Part shown: positions 47,094 to 56,597 of the stretch, one piece after another
Position numbering within the stretch: the first letter of the stretch is position 1
Layout: each line of letters opens with the position of its first letter
Assembly: GCA_001770725.1 (NCBI GenBank)
Contig: MERU01000002.1
Span: forward strand, 434,001 to 498,000
From: Burkholderiales bacterium RIFCSPHIGHO2_01_FULL_63_240
GTDB taxonomy: Bacteria > Pseudomonadota > Gammaproteobacteria > Burkholderiales > Burkholderiaceae_C
Direction: 5' to 3'
Length of the DNA: 64,000 nucleotides
Notes under the pieces: generated by a model
Database searches by the model: none
Seen by the model: only the letters and a program-made list of their open reading frames with translations
What the model was told of the DNA's origin: nothing
Program-made: the position numbers and the translations under genes

Positions 47094-48032
47094 TCAGGCC
47101 AGCAGGGCCTTGACGTCGGCCAGCGAGGCCGGATCCAGCACGCAGCCAGTGACGAGGTCGGCGTCGATGCGCTTGACCATGCCCGACAGCACCTTGCCCG
47201 GGCCGCACTCGATGACGTGCGTCATGCCTCGGGCCTTGAGGGCCTGGACAGACTCGACCCAGCGCACCGGACCGAAGGCCTGGCGGTACAGGGCATCGCG
47301 GATGGCATCGGCCTCGCTCACGACGGCCACATCGATGTTGTTGACAACGGCGATGGCGGGCACAGCGAAGGCGGTGGCAGCGAGCTTTTCTTTCAGGCGC
47401 TCGGCGGCCGGCTTCATCAGGCTGGAGTGGAACGGGGCCGACACCGGCAGCGGCAGCGCACGCTTGGCGCCAGCGGCCTTGAGCACCTCGCAAGCCTTGT
47501 CGACGGCGGCCTTGGTGCCGGCGATCACGGTCTGCTTGGGGTCGTTGAAGTTGACGGCCTCGACGGCCTCGTCCGTGGCGGCAGCGGCTTCGGCGCAACC
47601 GGCCTTCACGCCTTCGGCGTCCATGCCGAGGATGGCGGCCATGCCGCCAGCACCCACAGGCACGGCCTCCTGCATGGCCTGGGCACGGAAACGCACCAGG
47701 GGCAACGCATCCTTGAGCGTGAGGGCGCCTGCCGCCACCAGGGCAGCGTACTCACCCAGGGAGTGCCCCGCCACGGCGGCCGGCGTCAAACCGGTTTCGG
47801 CCAGCCAGGCGCGCCAGCAGGCCACGCCCGCCGTCAGCATCACGGGCTGGGTGTTGGTGGTCAGGTCCAGGGCCTCCTTCGGGCCCTCGGCGATCAGCTT
47901 GCCGAGGTCTTCGCCCAGGGCATCGGAGGCCTCGACGAGCGTGTCGCGCACGGCAGGGTGGTCACCCCAGGCACCGAGCATGCCCACGGACTGGGAACCC
48001 TGGCCGGGAAAGACGAATGCGAAAGCGGTCAT
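47094..48032 (-). CDS. fabD: Malonyl-CoA:ACP transacylase
   Basis: Transfers malonyl groups from CoA to ACP. The 312-residue protein has FPGQGSQSVGML at the N-terminus, the nucleophile Ser91 in GHSLGEYAAL and the partner His in PVSAPFHSSLM. Standard length. Forty-one bases after fabH. Confidence 0.97.
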   Translation of the reverse strand: MTAFAFVFPGQGSQSVGMLGAWGDHPAVRDTLVEASDALGEDLGKLIAEGPKEALDLTTNTQPVMLTAGVACWRAWLAETGLTPAAVAGHSLGEYAALVAAGALTLKDALPLVRFRAQAMQEAVPVGAGGMAAILGMDAEGVKAGCAEAAAATDEAVEAVNFNDPKQTVIAGTKAAVDKACEVLKAAGAKRALPLPVSAPFHSSLMKPAAERLKEKLAATAFAVPAIAVVNNIDVAVVSEADAIRDALYRQAFGPVRWVESVQALKARGMTHVIECGPGKVLSGMVKRIDADLVTGCVLDPASLADVKALLA

Positions 48033-48073
48033 GTCTGGTTGTCCAAATCGTTGTTGTTCAGGGAATCAAGCGA

Positions 48074-49141
48074 TCAGTAGTCGACGAGCACGGCGCCCCA
48101 GGTGAAGCCCCCCCCGACGCCCTCGAGCATCAGGGTCTGGCCTCGCTGGATGCTGCCATGGCGAACACCGTGGTCCAGCGCCAGCGGGATGGAAGCCGCC
48201 GACGTGTTGCCATGCTGGTCCACCGTGACCACGATCCTGTCAAAGGGAAGTTTCAGTTTCTTGGCAGTGCCCTGCATGATGCGCAGGTTCGCCTGGTGCG
48301 GGATCAGCCAGTCGATGCAAGAGGCATCGCGACCGGCGGCATCCAGCACCTCGTGAGCGGCCTTGTCGAGCACCCCAACGGCCAGCTTGAACACAGCCTG
48401 CCCGTCCATTTTGAGCGTGGCGTCTCCCAGGATGCGGCCGCCACTGACGTTGCCTGGCACGTTGAGCAGGCCCACGTGCTGGCCGTCGGCATGCAGGCAC
48501 GAGGCCACGATGCCGGGCTGATCGGAGGCCTCGAGCACCACGGCCCCTGCCCCGTCGCCGAACAGCACGCAGGTGGTGCGGTCGCGGAAGTCGAGCAAAC
48601 GCGAAAACACCTCGGCGCCCACGACCAGCGCGCGGCGCGAGATGCCGCTGCGGATCATCGAGTCGGCCACGGTGAGCGCGTAGATGAAGCCCGAGCACAC
48701 GGCCTGAACATCAAACGCCGGGCAGCCGGAAATCCCCAGGTCGCGCTGGATGAGGCAAGCGGTCGAGGGGAACACCATGTCCGGCGTGGACGTGGCGCAG
48801 ATGATGAGGTCGATGTCGGAGGGCTGGCAGCCCGCGGCTTCGATCGCGCGCAGGCTGGCTTGCAGGCCGAGCTGGCTGGCGGTGACATCGGGCTCGGCAA
48901 AGTGCCGCGCCCGGATGCCGGTGCGCTCGACGATCCAGTCGTCGGAGGTCTCGATGCCGTCGCGCGCCAGGCGCTCGACCAGCTCCTGATTGAGCACCCG
49001 GTGGGGTGGCAGGAAGCTGCCCGTGCCGGCGATGCGAGAGAACCTGTTGGGAGAGGAGGCGCCCTTGTGAGGCACCAGGGTTGCAGCCTGGGTAGAGGCT
49101 TGCAGGGGGTCTGGCTGGTGTGCCGTCAGTCTGTCTGACAT
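48074..49141 (-). CDS. fabH: 3-oxoacyl-ACP synthase III
   Basis: Starts fatty acid synthesis by condensing acetyl-CoA with malonyl-ACP. The 355-residue protein carries Cys149 ([13 protein letters not shown]), the His in IPHQANLRI and Asn in QHGNTSAAS. The conserved enzyme begins at about residue 33 ([15 protein letters not shown]), leaving an unusual 32-residue N-terminal extension if ATG 49141 is used; a GTG at codon 23 is an alternative. Eleven bases after plsX. Confidence 0.95.
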   Translation of the reverse strand: MSDRLTAHQPDPLQASTQAATLVPHKGASSPNRFSRIAGTGSFLPPHRVLNQELVERLARDGIETSDDWIVERTGIRARHFAEPDVTASQLGLQASLRAIEAAGCQPSDIDLIICATSTPDMVFPSTACLIQRDLGISGCPAFDVQAVCSGFIYALTVADSMIRSGISRRALVVGAEVFSRLLDFRDRTTCVLFGDGAGAVVLEASDQPGIVASCLHADGQHVGLLNVPGNVSGGRILGDATLKMDGQAVFKLAVGVLDKAAHEVLDAAGRDASCIDWLIPHQANLRIMQGTAKKLKLPFDRIVVTVDQHGNTSAASIPLALDHGVRHGSIQRGQTLMLEGVGGGFTWGAVLVDY

Positions 49142-49152
49142 TAAAAGGGGGA

Positions 49153-50259
49153 TCAGGCAGCGCGACCCACACCCTCCGCGTCGCCTGCGTCCACAAGGGT
49201 GGGCAGGCTGGCCACGGTGGCTGCGATCTGGTCGTGAACCCGGTCCAGCAGTCGATGACGGGCCGCATCATAAGCGCGATTGAGCGCCACTTCGAAGGCC
49301 AGCTTGTCCGAAGATCCGTGGCTCTTGAAGACCAAGCCGCGCAGGCCCAACAGGGCCGCACCGCTGTAGCGGCGATGGTCAACGCGGTTTTTGAAGCGAT
49401 TTAGCACCGGCATCGCGACCAAAGCCACCAGTTTGGTGACGATGTTGCGGGTGAACTCTTGCTTGATGAAGGCGGCGAACATGCTCGCCAGGCCCTCGGC
49501 GGTTTTCAGGGCAACGTTGCCGACGAAGCCGTCGCACACCACGATGTCCGAAGTTCCCTTGAAAATGTCATTGCCCTCGACGTTGCCATGGAACTGGATC
49601 AGCCCTTGGTCATGCGCGCGGCGCAGCAATTCGCCCGCGCGCTTGATGACTTCGCTGCCCTTGATGACCTCTTCGCCGATGTTGAGCAGGCCGACGCTGG
49701 GGTTGGCCTTGCCGTCCACGGCCGACACCAGGGCCGAGCCCATCACGGCGAACTGCAGCAGGTGCTCTGCCGTGCAGTCGACGTTGGCGCCCAGGTCGAG
49801 CACGGTGGTGAAGCCGTCCTTCTGGTTGGGCATGACGGTGGCCAGCGCCGGGCGGTCGATGCCTTCGAGCGTCTTGAGCAGGTAACGCGCCAGCGCCATC
49901 AGGGCACCGGTGTTGCCGGCCGACACACAGGCATGGGCGGCAGCGGGCGCATCGGCGCTCGCCTTGACCTGGCTGATGGCCACGCGCATTGAAGAGTCCT
50001 TCTTGCGGCGCAACGCGATCTCGACGGGGTCGTCCATGGTGACGACCTCGCTGGCCTCGACGATGCGGCAACGCTCCCAGCCGCGAGCCGGGGCCAGGGC
50101 CTCGGGCAGACCAACCAGCAGCAACTCGGCGTCCGGGTGATTGGCCAGGAAGGCCTGACAGGCCGGCAAAGTGATCGACGGCCCGTGGTCGCCACCCATG
50201 CAGTCAACGGCGATGCGCACAGGCGAAAGCAGCGAGGAGGCGGACGTGTCAGGACTCAT
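49153..50259 (-). CDS. plsX: Phosphate acyltransferase PlsX
   Basis: Makes acyl-phosphate from acyl-ACP for PlsY-dependent phospholipid synthesis. The 368-residue protein has [50 protein letters not shown] and [13 protein letters not shown], all diagnostic. Head of the plsX-fabHDG run; 200 bases after rpmF. Confidence 0.96.
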   Translation of the reverse strand: MSPDTSASSLLSPVRIAVDCMGGDHGPSITLPACQAFLANHPDAELLLVGLPEALAPARGWERCRIVEASEVVTMDDPVEIALRRKKDSSMRVAISQVKASADAPAAAHACVSAGNTGALMALARYLLKTLEGIDRPALATVMPNQKDGFTTVLDLGANVDCTAEHLLQFAVMGSALVSAVDGKANPSVGLLNIGEEVIKGSEVIKRAGELLRRAHDQGLIQFHGNVEGNDIFKGTSDIVVCDGFVGNVALKTAEGLASMFAAFIKQEFTRNIVTKLVALVAMPVLNRFKNRVDHRRYSGAALLGLRGLVFKSHGSSDKLAFEVALNRAYDAARHRLLDRVHDQIAATVASLPTLVDAGDAEGVGRAA

Positions 50260-50346
50260 GTGGTGGGGGCAAAGCGGTGCGGTGGCACGGGCCGCAGCCT
50301 CACACGGACTGCGGTGAGAGCCGAATGGCTCACGCGGCGCACCGAC

Positions 50347-50373
50347 AAAAAAGACAAGGGCCGGCTAACCCTT
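50347..50373 (-). terminator. Possible attenuator between rpmF and plsX
   Basis: Minus strand AAGGG-N8-CCCTT followed by GTC and six U. The stem is short (five pairs), so only partial termination is likely. Confidence 0.35.
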
Positions 50374-50459
50374 TGGATCGGGTTGTCCAGCCCCTATGCG
50401 CATCAACGTGCAGGAACCTGCGCTGGCCTGACATCAGGCAAGCGCTGGGTGCCAGCCGA

Positions 50460-50642
50460 TCAGGCGTCGGCCTTGGTCTTCAGAACCTTGCGACCGCGGT
50501 AGAAACCGGTCGGGCTGATGTGGTGACGCAGGTGCACTTCACCGGTGGTCGCCTCGACAGCGGTGCCCGGGGTGACCAGGGCGTTGTGCGAGCGGTGCAT
50601 GCCACGCTTGGAAGGCGACTTTTTGTTTTGCTGAACGGCCAT
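50460..50642 (-). CDS. rpmF: 50S ribosomal protein L32
   Basis: Small ribosomal protein bL32 of 60 residues, [20 protein letters not shown] at the start and [16 protein letters not shown] near the end. It is the cysteine-free form without zinc ribbon. The frame is open 39 codons upstream but the ATG at 50642 is the family start. The rpmF-plsX-fab order is conserved in proteobacteria and links ribosome and membrane synthesis. Confidence 0.97.
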   Translation of the reverse strand: MAVQQNKKSPSKRGMHRSHNALVTPGTAVEATTGEVHLRHHISPTGFYRGRKVLKTKADA

Positions 50643-50749
50643 GATGACTCCGTGGGCGATGTGTGGGCGATGTGTGTCAATGCCGTGCGGACCCTGGGCC
50701 CACAGCCCGCATGCGGCAAAAATCCTGGACGAAATCCCGGAAACCAGAA

Positions 50750-50779
50750 ATTCTAGCACAAACCCGACAGGCTGATCAA
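50750..50779 (-). promoter_or_regulatory. rpmF-plsX-fab promoter with extended -10
   Basis: Minus strand TTGATC (complement of 50774-50779), 18-base spacer, TAGAAT (complement of 50750-50755) preceded by TGC, an extended -10. Start would be near 50743, giving a leader of about 100 bases before rpmF. It lies directly after the DUF177 stop. Confidence 0.6.
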
Positions 50780-50781
50780 AT

Positions 50782-51384
50782 TCAGCCGTCCGAGCGCTTT
50801 TTCAGGGCCGCCAGCGCAGCGAAAGGATGCGGCTTGGCTTGCGCGGCCGGCTCGGCCTCGCCTGCGTCAGCCGGGGGGCTCCCTGGCACCGGTGTTTCGG
50901 TGTCGTCCTGCATCAGGTTGACGATGTCGCTGGGGCACTCGCTGTGGCGCGGCACGATGGGCTGGGCCATGATCAGCTCGTCTTCCACCAGCTCCAGCAG
51001 GTGAAACTGCCGCGAGACCGCCAGCACGTCGTCGTCCGAATCAGCGTCCAGCCGCGCGGCCTCGGCCTCGTCTCTGGCAAATCGGATCGAGCGGGACACC
51101 GTCATGCGCTCGCGCACCGGGTGCAGGCAGCGCTGGCATTCCATGTCGAGCTCGGCCTCGGCAGCCAGGTCCAGCCAGAGTTCAGGCTCGCCGACACGCT
51201 GAGGCACAAGCCGGCCCGTGACCTGCCAGCGCACCGGCGGCATGCCGGCCAGATCGGCCTCAGGCGAAGCGGCGTCGGCCAGGCGAGTCAGGTCTGTCAC
51301 CGGCGTTTCGCCAGCCAGTTGCGCCTCGGCCTCGATGAAGGCCTTGATGTCGAGTTTTTCGGGCAGGAACGCGCGTGCTTTCAT
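50782..51384 (-). CDS. yceD: DUF177 (YceD) 23S rRNA accumulation protein
   Basis: YceD/DUF177 protein, found with rpmF across bacteria and needed for 23S rRNA accumulation in E. coli and plants. The 200-residue protein has [21 protein letters not shown] with the CxxC motif, then a hydrophobic/acidic [19 protein letters not shown] block and a Pro/Ala-rich tail ending [18 protein letters not shown] 51384 has TACACT ending seven bases upstream, so the transcript would be near-leaderless. Confidence 0.9.
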   Translation of the reverse strand: MKARAFLPEKLDIKAFIEAEAQLAGETPVTDLTRLADAASPEADLAGMPPVRWQVTGRLVPQRVGEPELWLDLAAEAELDMECQRCLHPVRERMTVSRSIRFARDEAEAARLDADSDDDVLAVSRQFHLLELVEDELIMAQPIVPRHSECPSDIVNLMQDDTETPVPGSPPADAGEAEPAAQAKPHPFAALAALKKRSDG

Positions 51385-51451
51385 GCCCGCGAGTGTATGC
51401 CCTGCGTCAGGCCCGGCGGCCGGGCACGGGGCACTCGTGGACAATGGCGCC
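51385..51451. promoter_or_regulatory. Divergent yceD / maf promoters, both near-leaderless
   Basis: Sixty-seven bases separate the starts. Minus strand TACACT (complement of 51392-51397) ends 7 bases before the yceD ATG; plus strand GACAAT (51440-51445) ends 6 bases before the maf ATG. Neither has a recognisable -35. Confidence 0.45.
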
Positions 51452-52093
51452 ATGCCTGTTTCCGCTTCCCCTGCCCTGCCCCGGCTGGTGCTGGGCTCCA
51501 GCTCGCGCTACCGGCGCGAGTTGCTGGCTCGCCTGGGCCAGCCCTTCGAGACCCGCTCGCCCGACCTGGATGAAACGCCCCTGCACGGCGAGACGCCGCT
51601 GGCCCTGGCCTGCCGCCTGGCCCAAGCCAAGGCGCTGGCGGTGGCGCAAGGCTTCGACGACGACGTCATCGTGATCGGCTCAGATCAGGTGGCCGACCTC
51701 GCCGGGCGCGCCCTGGGCAAGCCGGGCCACCACGCCGCGGCCACCGAGCAACTGCGTGCCCTGAGCGGGCAGGTCGTGCGCTTTCACACCGCTGTGTGCG
51801 TGACGCGCCCTCGCACCCATCAGGTGCTGGAGGCCGTTGACAGCGTCACCGTTCAATTTCGGGCGCTGACCGACGAGGCCATCGAAACCTACCTGCTGCG
51901 CGAGCAGCCTTATGACTGCGCTGGCAGCGCGAAATGCGAGGGCCTGGGGATCGTGCTGCTGGAGCGCATCGACTCGGACGACCCGACCGCGCTCGTGGGG
52001 CTGCCCCTGATCGCCACCAGTCGCTTGCTGCGCGAAGTGGGCTGGGACCCGCTGATGGCCCCCTCCAGCGAGGCAGGGTGCACCCATGGCTGA
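51452..52093 (+). CDS. Maf/YceF-type nucleotide pyrophosphatase
   Basis: House-cleaning pyrophosphatase; by its motifs probably the YceF branch acting on 7-methyl-GTP. The 213-residue protein has LVLGSSSRYRRELLARLG, the SDQVADLAGRALGKPG loop and the active-site region PYDCAGSAKCEGLG. The Maf branch (dTTP/UTP) usually shows different residues in the SSS-RR loop, hence the YceF preference. The stop overlaps the next start by eight bases. Confidence 0.88.
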   Translation: MPVSASPALPRLVLGSSSRYRRELLARLGQPFETRSPDLDETPLHGETPLALACRLAQAKALAVAQGFDDDVIVIGSDQVADLAGRALGKPGHHAAATEQLRALSGQVVRFHTAVCVTRPRTHQVLEAVDSVTVQFRALTDEAIETYLLREQPYDCAGSAKCEGLGIVLLERIDSDDPTALVGLPLIATSRLLREVGWDPLMAPSSEAGCTHG

Positions 52094-52937
52094 GCGAACC
52101 TTTGATCAAGCGATGCCCACACATGGCGGGCGCACCGGGCGCCTGCTGCTGGTGCCCAACACCCTGGACCTGGGCTGCCCCGATCCGGCCACGGGCCAGG
52201 CCCCCGATCTGCAGCAGGTGATCCCGCTTGGCGTGATCCGCGAAGCCGCGCGCATCGGGCACTGGATCGCGGAAAACGCCAAGACCACCCGGGCCTTCCT
52301 CAAACGCGTGGACCAGGTCGCACCTTTGAGCCAGCCCTTGCAGGCCCTCTCGATCGAGGAGTTGCCGCGCCCAGCCAAAGGCGGCCAGCCCGCCAAAGGC
52401 CCCCGGGACGCGAAAAGCGAGGCGTCCGGCCAGGCCGCCGTCCTTGCCAAGCTGCTCGCGCCCGCACGGACCGGACACGATGTGGGCCTGATCTCGGAGG
52501 CGGGGCTGCCTGGCGTGGCCGACCCGGGTGCGGCGGTGGTGCAGGCGGCGCACCAGGCCGGCATCCCCGTGGTGCCGCTGTCGGGGCCCAGCTCGCTGGT
52601 GCTGGCGCTGGCTGGCAGCGGGTTGCACGGCCAGAGCTTTGCCTTCGTGGGCTACCTGCCGACCGACGCTGCGCAGCGAGCGCAGCGCATCCGCGAGCTG
52701 GAGCTGCTGTCGCGCAAGGCACACCAGACGCAGCTCGTCATCGAGACGCCCTACCGCAATCCGGCGCTGTGGCAGGCGCTGCTGCAGCACCTGCAGCCCC
52801 AGACGCTGCTCAACGTGAGCTGTGGCCTGACGCTGTCGCAGGGCTTCACACTGACCGACACGGTGGCGCACTGGCAACAGCGCGAGCTGGCACTGCCCAC
52901 CGATGTGCCGGCGGTGTTCGCCTGGCTGTCAGCCTGA
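52086..52937 (+). CDS. SAM-dependent methyltransferase, tetrapyrrole-methylase fold (RsmI-like)
   Basis: TP-methylase-fold protein of 283 residues related to RsmI (16S rRNA 2'-O-methylation of C1402) but belonging to the shorter paralogue group without the RsmI C-terminal domain. LLLVPNTLDLG starts the fold, GLISEAGLPGVADPGAAVV and VVPLSGPSSLVLALAGSGL form the SAM site. A Pro/Lys/Ala-rich insertion sits at about 93-118. Target unknown. Coupled to maf. Confidence 0.82.
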   Translation: MAERTFDQAMPTHGGRTGRLLLVPNTLDLGCPDPATGQAPDLQQVIPLGVIREAARIGHWIAENAKTTRAFLKRVDQVAPLSQPLQALSIEELPRPAKGGQPAKGPRDAKSEASGQAAVLAKLLAPARTGHDVGLISEAGLPGVADPGAAVVQAAHQAGIPVVPLSGPSSLVLALAGSGLHGQSFAFVGYLPTDAAQRAQRIRELELLSRKAHQTQLVIETPYRNPALWQALLQHLQPQTLLNVSCGLTLSQGFTLTDTVAHWQQRELALPTDVPAVFAWLSA

Positions 52938-53038
52938 TGGCCCGATGGCCTGCCGGTTGTCCCCATTCTTGACACAATGAGGCGGGTGGCTGGCCGCGGA
53001 CGGCCATCGCCCACCAGACTTCCTCCCCAACACGCACC

Positions 53039-53539
53039 ATGACGCTTGCCGCCGAGACCCCTGCCCCCACGCCCCTGCCTCACGCCGACCCCAACCTGCT
53101 GGCCAGGCGACTGGGTTATGCGGGGCTCATCCCCCTGATCGCCGGCGCGCTGTTTGTGTGGCTGCTGGTCGGTCGCATCGACGACGAACCCTTCGCCTTC
53201 GTGGTGCGTGCGCTGTCCACCTATGCCGCGCTGGTGCTGTCCTTCCTGGGTGGCATGCGCTGGGGGCTGGTGATGCCCTCGTCGCAATGGCATGGCGTGG
53301 TGCCGGGCTACCAGCGCCGCGCCCTGTGGACGGGCGTGCTCCTCTCGCTGATGGCCTGGGTCGGCCTGCTGATGCCACCGCATGCCGGCCTGGCCTGGCT
53401 GGGTGGCTGGCTGATCATCGGTTACCTGGCCGATCGCAAGCATTACCTCGAGCTGGGTGCCGCCGGCTGGCTGACCCTGCGCTTTCGCCTCACCGTGATC
53501 GCCAGCCTCAGCTGCTTCGTCGCCGCCGCCCAGATCTGA
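53039..53539 (+). CDS. DUF3429 inner-membrane protein
   Basis: Unknown 166-residue membrane protein of the DUF3429 family. About five hydrophobic segments are visible (GYAGLIPLIAGALFVWLLV; ALSTYAALVLSFLGGMRWG; TGVLLSLMAWVGLLM; GWLIIGYLAD; LTVIASLSCFVAA). The LSFLGGMRWG motif is typical. No enzymatic residues stand out. It precedes the M61 gene by 14 bases. Confidence 0.82.
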   Translation: MTLAAETPAPTPLPHADPNLLARRLGYAGLIPLIAGALFVWLLVGRIDDEPFAFVVRALSTYAALVLSFLGGMRWGLVMPSSQWHGVVPGYQRRALWTGVLLSLMAWVGLLMPPHAGLAWLGGWLIIGYLADRKHYLELGAAGWLTLRFRLTVIASLSCFVAAAQI

Positions 53540-53553
53540 GAGCCGCCATCACC

Positions 53554-55362
53554 ATGATCGAATACCGCATCGAAGCCGCCGAGCCGCAACGCCACCGCTT
53601 TCAGGTGACGATGACGGTTCCCCGCCCCCAACCGAACCAACGCCTGAGCCTGCCTGTGTGGATCCCGGGCAGCTACCTGGTGCGCGAGTTCGCGCGCCAC
53701 CTCGCGCCCCTGCAGGCCCATCAGGACGGCGCGGCCTGCGACATCGTGCAACTCGACAAGGCCACCTGGGAGGTGAGCACCGATGGCCGCAAGCCCCTGA
53801 CCGTGAGCTACGAGGTGCACGCCTTCGACACCTCGGTGCGCGCGGCCTTCCTGGATGCGCGGCGCGGCTTCTTCAACGGCACCAGCGTCTTCCTGCGCGC
53901 CGAGGGCTTCGAGGCCAAGCCGCATCGCGTGCGCATTGGCGGGCTGCCCAAGGGCTGGCAAGTGGCCACGGCCCTTCAACCCGTGAAGGTCAACGCAGCG
54001 GGCTGGGGCCTTTACGAAGCACCCGACCATGACGAGCTGATCGATCACCCGGTCGAGCTCGGCACCTTCTGGCGCGGAGGGTTCACGGTGCGGGGCGTTC
54101 GTCACGAGTTCGTGGTGGCCGGTGCCAGCCCGGACTTCGATGGCGAGCGCCTGTTGGCCGACACGCGCCAGATCTGCGAAGCCCAGATCCAGTTCTGGCA
54201 CGGGCGTCGCAAGGCCGCCTTCGAGCACTACGTGTTCATGCTCAATGCCGTCGAAGACGGCTACGGCGGGCTGGAACATCGCCGCAGCACGGCCCTGATC
54301 TGTGCGCGCAAGGACCTGCCCCGCAAAGGAAGGACCGCGCCGAGCGAGGCGTACACCACCCTGCTGGGCCTGATCAGCCACGAGTACTTCCACACCTGGA
54401 ACGTCAAGCGCCTCAAGCCCGCTGCCTTCGACCCCATCGACCTCACCCGGGAGAACATGACCCGGATGCTGTGGTTCTTCGAGGGCTTCACGTCTTACTA
54501 CGACGACCAGTTCCTGCTGCGCACCAAGCTGATCGACGCGGCCACCTACCTCAAGCTGATCGGCAAGACCGTCAACCAGGTGCGCAGCACGCCGGGCCGG
54601 CTGACCTACAGCGTGGCCCAGGCCAGCTTCGATGCCTGGACCCGCTACTACCGCCCCGATGAGAACACCGCCAACGCCACGGTGAGCTACTACACCAAGG
54701 GCTCGCTGGTCGCGCTGTGCCTGGACCTGGCCCTGCGGCTGCTGCCCGTGCGCGACGGCCACCAGCCCAAGCTCGATGGCGTGATGGAGCGCCTGTGGCG
54801 GCTGGGCCGTTCGATCACGGAGGCCGACGTGGCCCAGGCCCTGAGCGACGAAGCCCAGTGCGCACCGGACACGGCGGCCCACCTGCAGGCCCGATCGGCC
54901 GCTCACAGCTGGGCCGAGCTCCTGCACCGCTGGACCGAGACCTGCGAGGAGTTGCCCCTGAGCGAGTTGCTGGCCAGCCATGGCGTGCAGTGGCAGAGCA
55001 AGGCCGCGCCCTTGCCGCAAAAGCTGGGCGTGCGCCTGTCGGAAGCGGGAGGCTCGTTGAAGGTGCAGGCGGTGATGCGACATGGCCTGGCCGAAACCGC
55101 CGGTCTCAGCGCGGGCGACGAGCTCCTGGCGCTGGATGGCTGGCGCCTCAAGCGCACCGATGACCTGCTGCAGTGGCACGACGCCAGCAAGAAGCAGGAG
55201 CTGCTGATCAGCCGCGACCAGCGCCTGACCCCCATCGCCCTGCCCCGCCTCGGCGAACATGGCCCGACGCCCTTCGCCGATGACATCGTCACCCTGGTGC
55301 TGCCCACCGGCGCTCCCGAGCAGGCCGCACTGGCACGCCGGAAGGCCTGGTTGAGGGCCTGA
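53554..55362 (+). CDS. M61-family glycyl aminopeptidase-like protease with PDZ domain
   Basis: Zinc peptidase related to the Sphingomonas glycyl aminopeptidase. The 602-residue protein has an N-terminal beta domain (LSLPVWIPGSYLVREFARHL), the catalytic HEYFH (His276, Glu277, His280) followed by TWNVKRLKP, the third zinc ligand Glu310 in WFFEGFTSYY, and a C-terminal PDZ domain (ETAGLSAGDELLALDGWRL). No signal peptide is seen. Start ATG 53554 is chosen from the conserved N-terminus; the longer upstream frame overlaps DUF3429 coding sequence. Stop and next start share one base (TGATG). Confidence 0.9.
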   Translation: MIEYRIEAAEPQRHRFQVTMTVPRPQPNQRLSLPVWIPGSYLVREFARHLAPLQAHQDGAACDIVQLDKATWEVSTDGRKPLTVSYEVHAFDTSVRAAFLDARRGFFNGTSVFLRAEGFEAKPHRVRIGGLPKGWQVATALQPVKVNAAGWGLYEAPDHDELIDHPVELGTFWRGGFTVRGVRHEFVVAGASPDFDGERLLADTRQICEAQIQFWHGRRKAAFEHYVFMLNAVEDGYGGLEHRRSTALICARKDLPRKGRTAPSEAYTTLLGLISHEYFHTWNVKRLKPAAFDPIDLTRENMTRMLWFFEGFTSYYDDQFLLRTKLIDAATYLKLIGKTVNQVRSTPGRLTYSVAQASFDAWTRYYRPDENTANATVSYYTKGSLVALCLDLALRLLPVRDGHQPKLDGVMERLWRLGRSITEADVAQALSDEAQCAPDTAAHLQARSAAHSWAELLHRWTETCEELPLSELLASHGVQWQSKAAPLPQKLGVRLSEAGGSLKVQAVMRHGLAETAGLSAGDELLALDGWRLKRTDDLLQWHDASKKQELLISRDQRLTPIALPRLGEHGPTPFADDIVTLVLPTGAPEQAALARRKAWLRA

Positions 55363-56588
55363 TGCCAAGACAGGCAGGTGCCGCCGCCCGCCCCCGGACG
55401 TTCATCGGCCTGTTGATGCTGGTGGCGCTGGTGGCCGGGCTGCACCTGTGGATCACCGAAGGCGTGCTCGGCGAGATGGCCGGGCTGCAGCCCGATGCAC
55501 CGCGCATCGAACGCATGCAGGCCGAGTACGTTTCGGAGGTTCGCCTGACGAGCCCGCCCGCGGCCCCCGTGGTCGCGGCACTTGCCGCGCCCCCCGCAGC
55601 GCCCCGGCCGATCCGGCGCAAAAAGCCCAAGCCACCACCTGAGGCGGCCTCCGCTGCGTCAGAGCCCGAGGTGTCCCGTGTCGCCGAGGCCGCTTCGGCG
55701 CCTCAACCGGCCCCTGTCGAGGACGGCGCCAGCGCCACCCAGGCGGCCGCCACGCCAGAGCCTGCGGCCAGCCAGCCCGAGTCCCCCACTGCGGCGGCAT
55801 CCGCCCCCGGTTCGGCATCGCCGGCTACCGCAACCGCTCCTGAGCGCTTCATCTGGCCCCTGGCCACGCGCGTGAGCTACATCATGGAGGGCTTCTACCG
55901 CGGGCCGCTGCATGGTCAATCGACCGTCGAGTGGATCAGGCAGGACCAGCGCTACCAGGTGCACATCGACGCCAGCGTGGGCCCGAGCTTCGCACCGCTG
56001 GGCTCGTGGCGCCTGAGCAGCGAAGGCGAGATCCGCCCGCAGGGGCTGCACCCGCGCCGCTATGAAAACGTCAATCGCCTGCTGATCCGCAGCGCCCGCT
56101 CCAGGGTGATCGAGCTCGGCGACGAGCAGATCAAGCTGCCCGATGGCAAGCAGCAGCCACGCACCCCCGGGTTGCAGGACCCGGCCAGCTTCATGATCCA
56201 GGTGGCCTACCAGTTCATCCTCGACCCAGGCAAGGCCAAGCCGGGCAGCAGCTTCGAGATGACGGTGATGACGCTGCGCAAGCCCGAACCTCTGGTGTTC
56301 GACGTGATCGAAGAGGTGGAGCTGGACACACCGATGGGCCGCATCCCCACGCTGCACGTGCGTCCGCGCAAGGCCATCGTCGATGACGGCGCCCTGCCAG
56401 CCGACGTGTGGTTCGCGCCCGGCTTGCAGTACCTGCCGGTGCGCATCGCCATGAAGATGAAGGACGGCGTCTGGCTGGAGATGAACCTGTCGCGGGCGCC
56501 TCAGCAAACGCCTGGGCAGCGCGCCTCGGCTGCGTCAGCAAGTGCTTCGAACGCCAGCCCGAGCGCCAGCACGGCACCCAGGCCCTGA
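55362..56588 (+). CDS. DUF3108 protein with membrane anchor and Pro/Ala linker
   Basis: Uncharacterised 408-residue protein. A single N-terminal membrane span (TFIGLLMLVALVAGLHLWI) is followed by a Pro/Ala/Ser/Glu-rich linker with a basic patch (RPIRRKKPKPPPE) to about residue 160, then the DUF3108 domain (VSYIMEGFYRGPLHGQSTVEW; VYQ-type repeats; LPVRIAMKMKDGVWLEMNL). The layout looks TonB-like: anchor, proline-rich spacer, periplasmic domain. Function unknown. Translationally coupled to the M61 peptidase. Confidence 0.8.
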   Translation: MPRQAGAAARPRTFIGLLMLVALVAGLHLWITEGVLGEMAGLQPDAPRIERMQAEYVSEVRLTSPPAAPVVAALAAPPAAPRPIRRKKPKPPPEAASAASEPEVSRVAEAASAPQPAPVEDGASATQAAATPEPAASQPESPTAAASAPGSASPATATAPERFIWPLATRVSYIMEGFYRGPLHGQSTVEWIRQDQRYQVHIDASVGPSFAPLGSWRLSSEGEIRPQGLHPRRYENVNRLLIRSARSRVIELGDEQIKLPDGKQQPRTPGLQDPASFMIQVAYQFILDPGKAKPGSSFEMTVMTLRKPEPLVFDVIEEVELDTPMGRIPTLHVRPRKAIVDDGALPADVWFAPGLQYLPVRIAMKMKDGVWLEMNLSRAPQQTPGQRASAASASASNASPSASTAPRP

Positions 56589-56597
56589 CGAGCAGGC

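Noticed and set aside
53443..55368. A 641-residue frame antisense to the M61 peptidase
   Set aside because: Shadow of the M61 gene, which has catalytic motifs in the plus frame.
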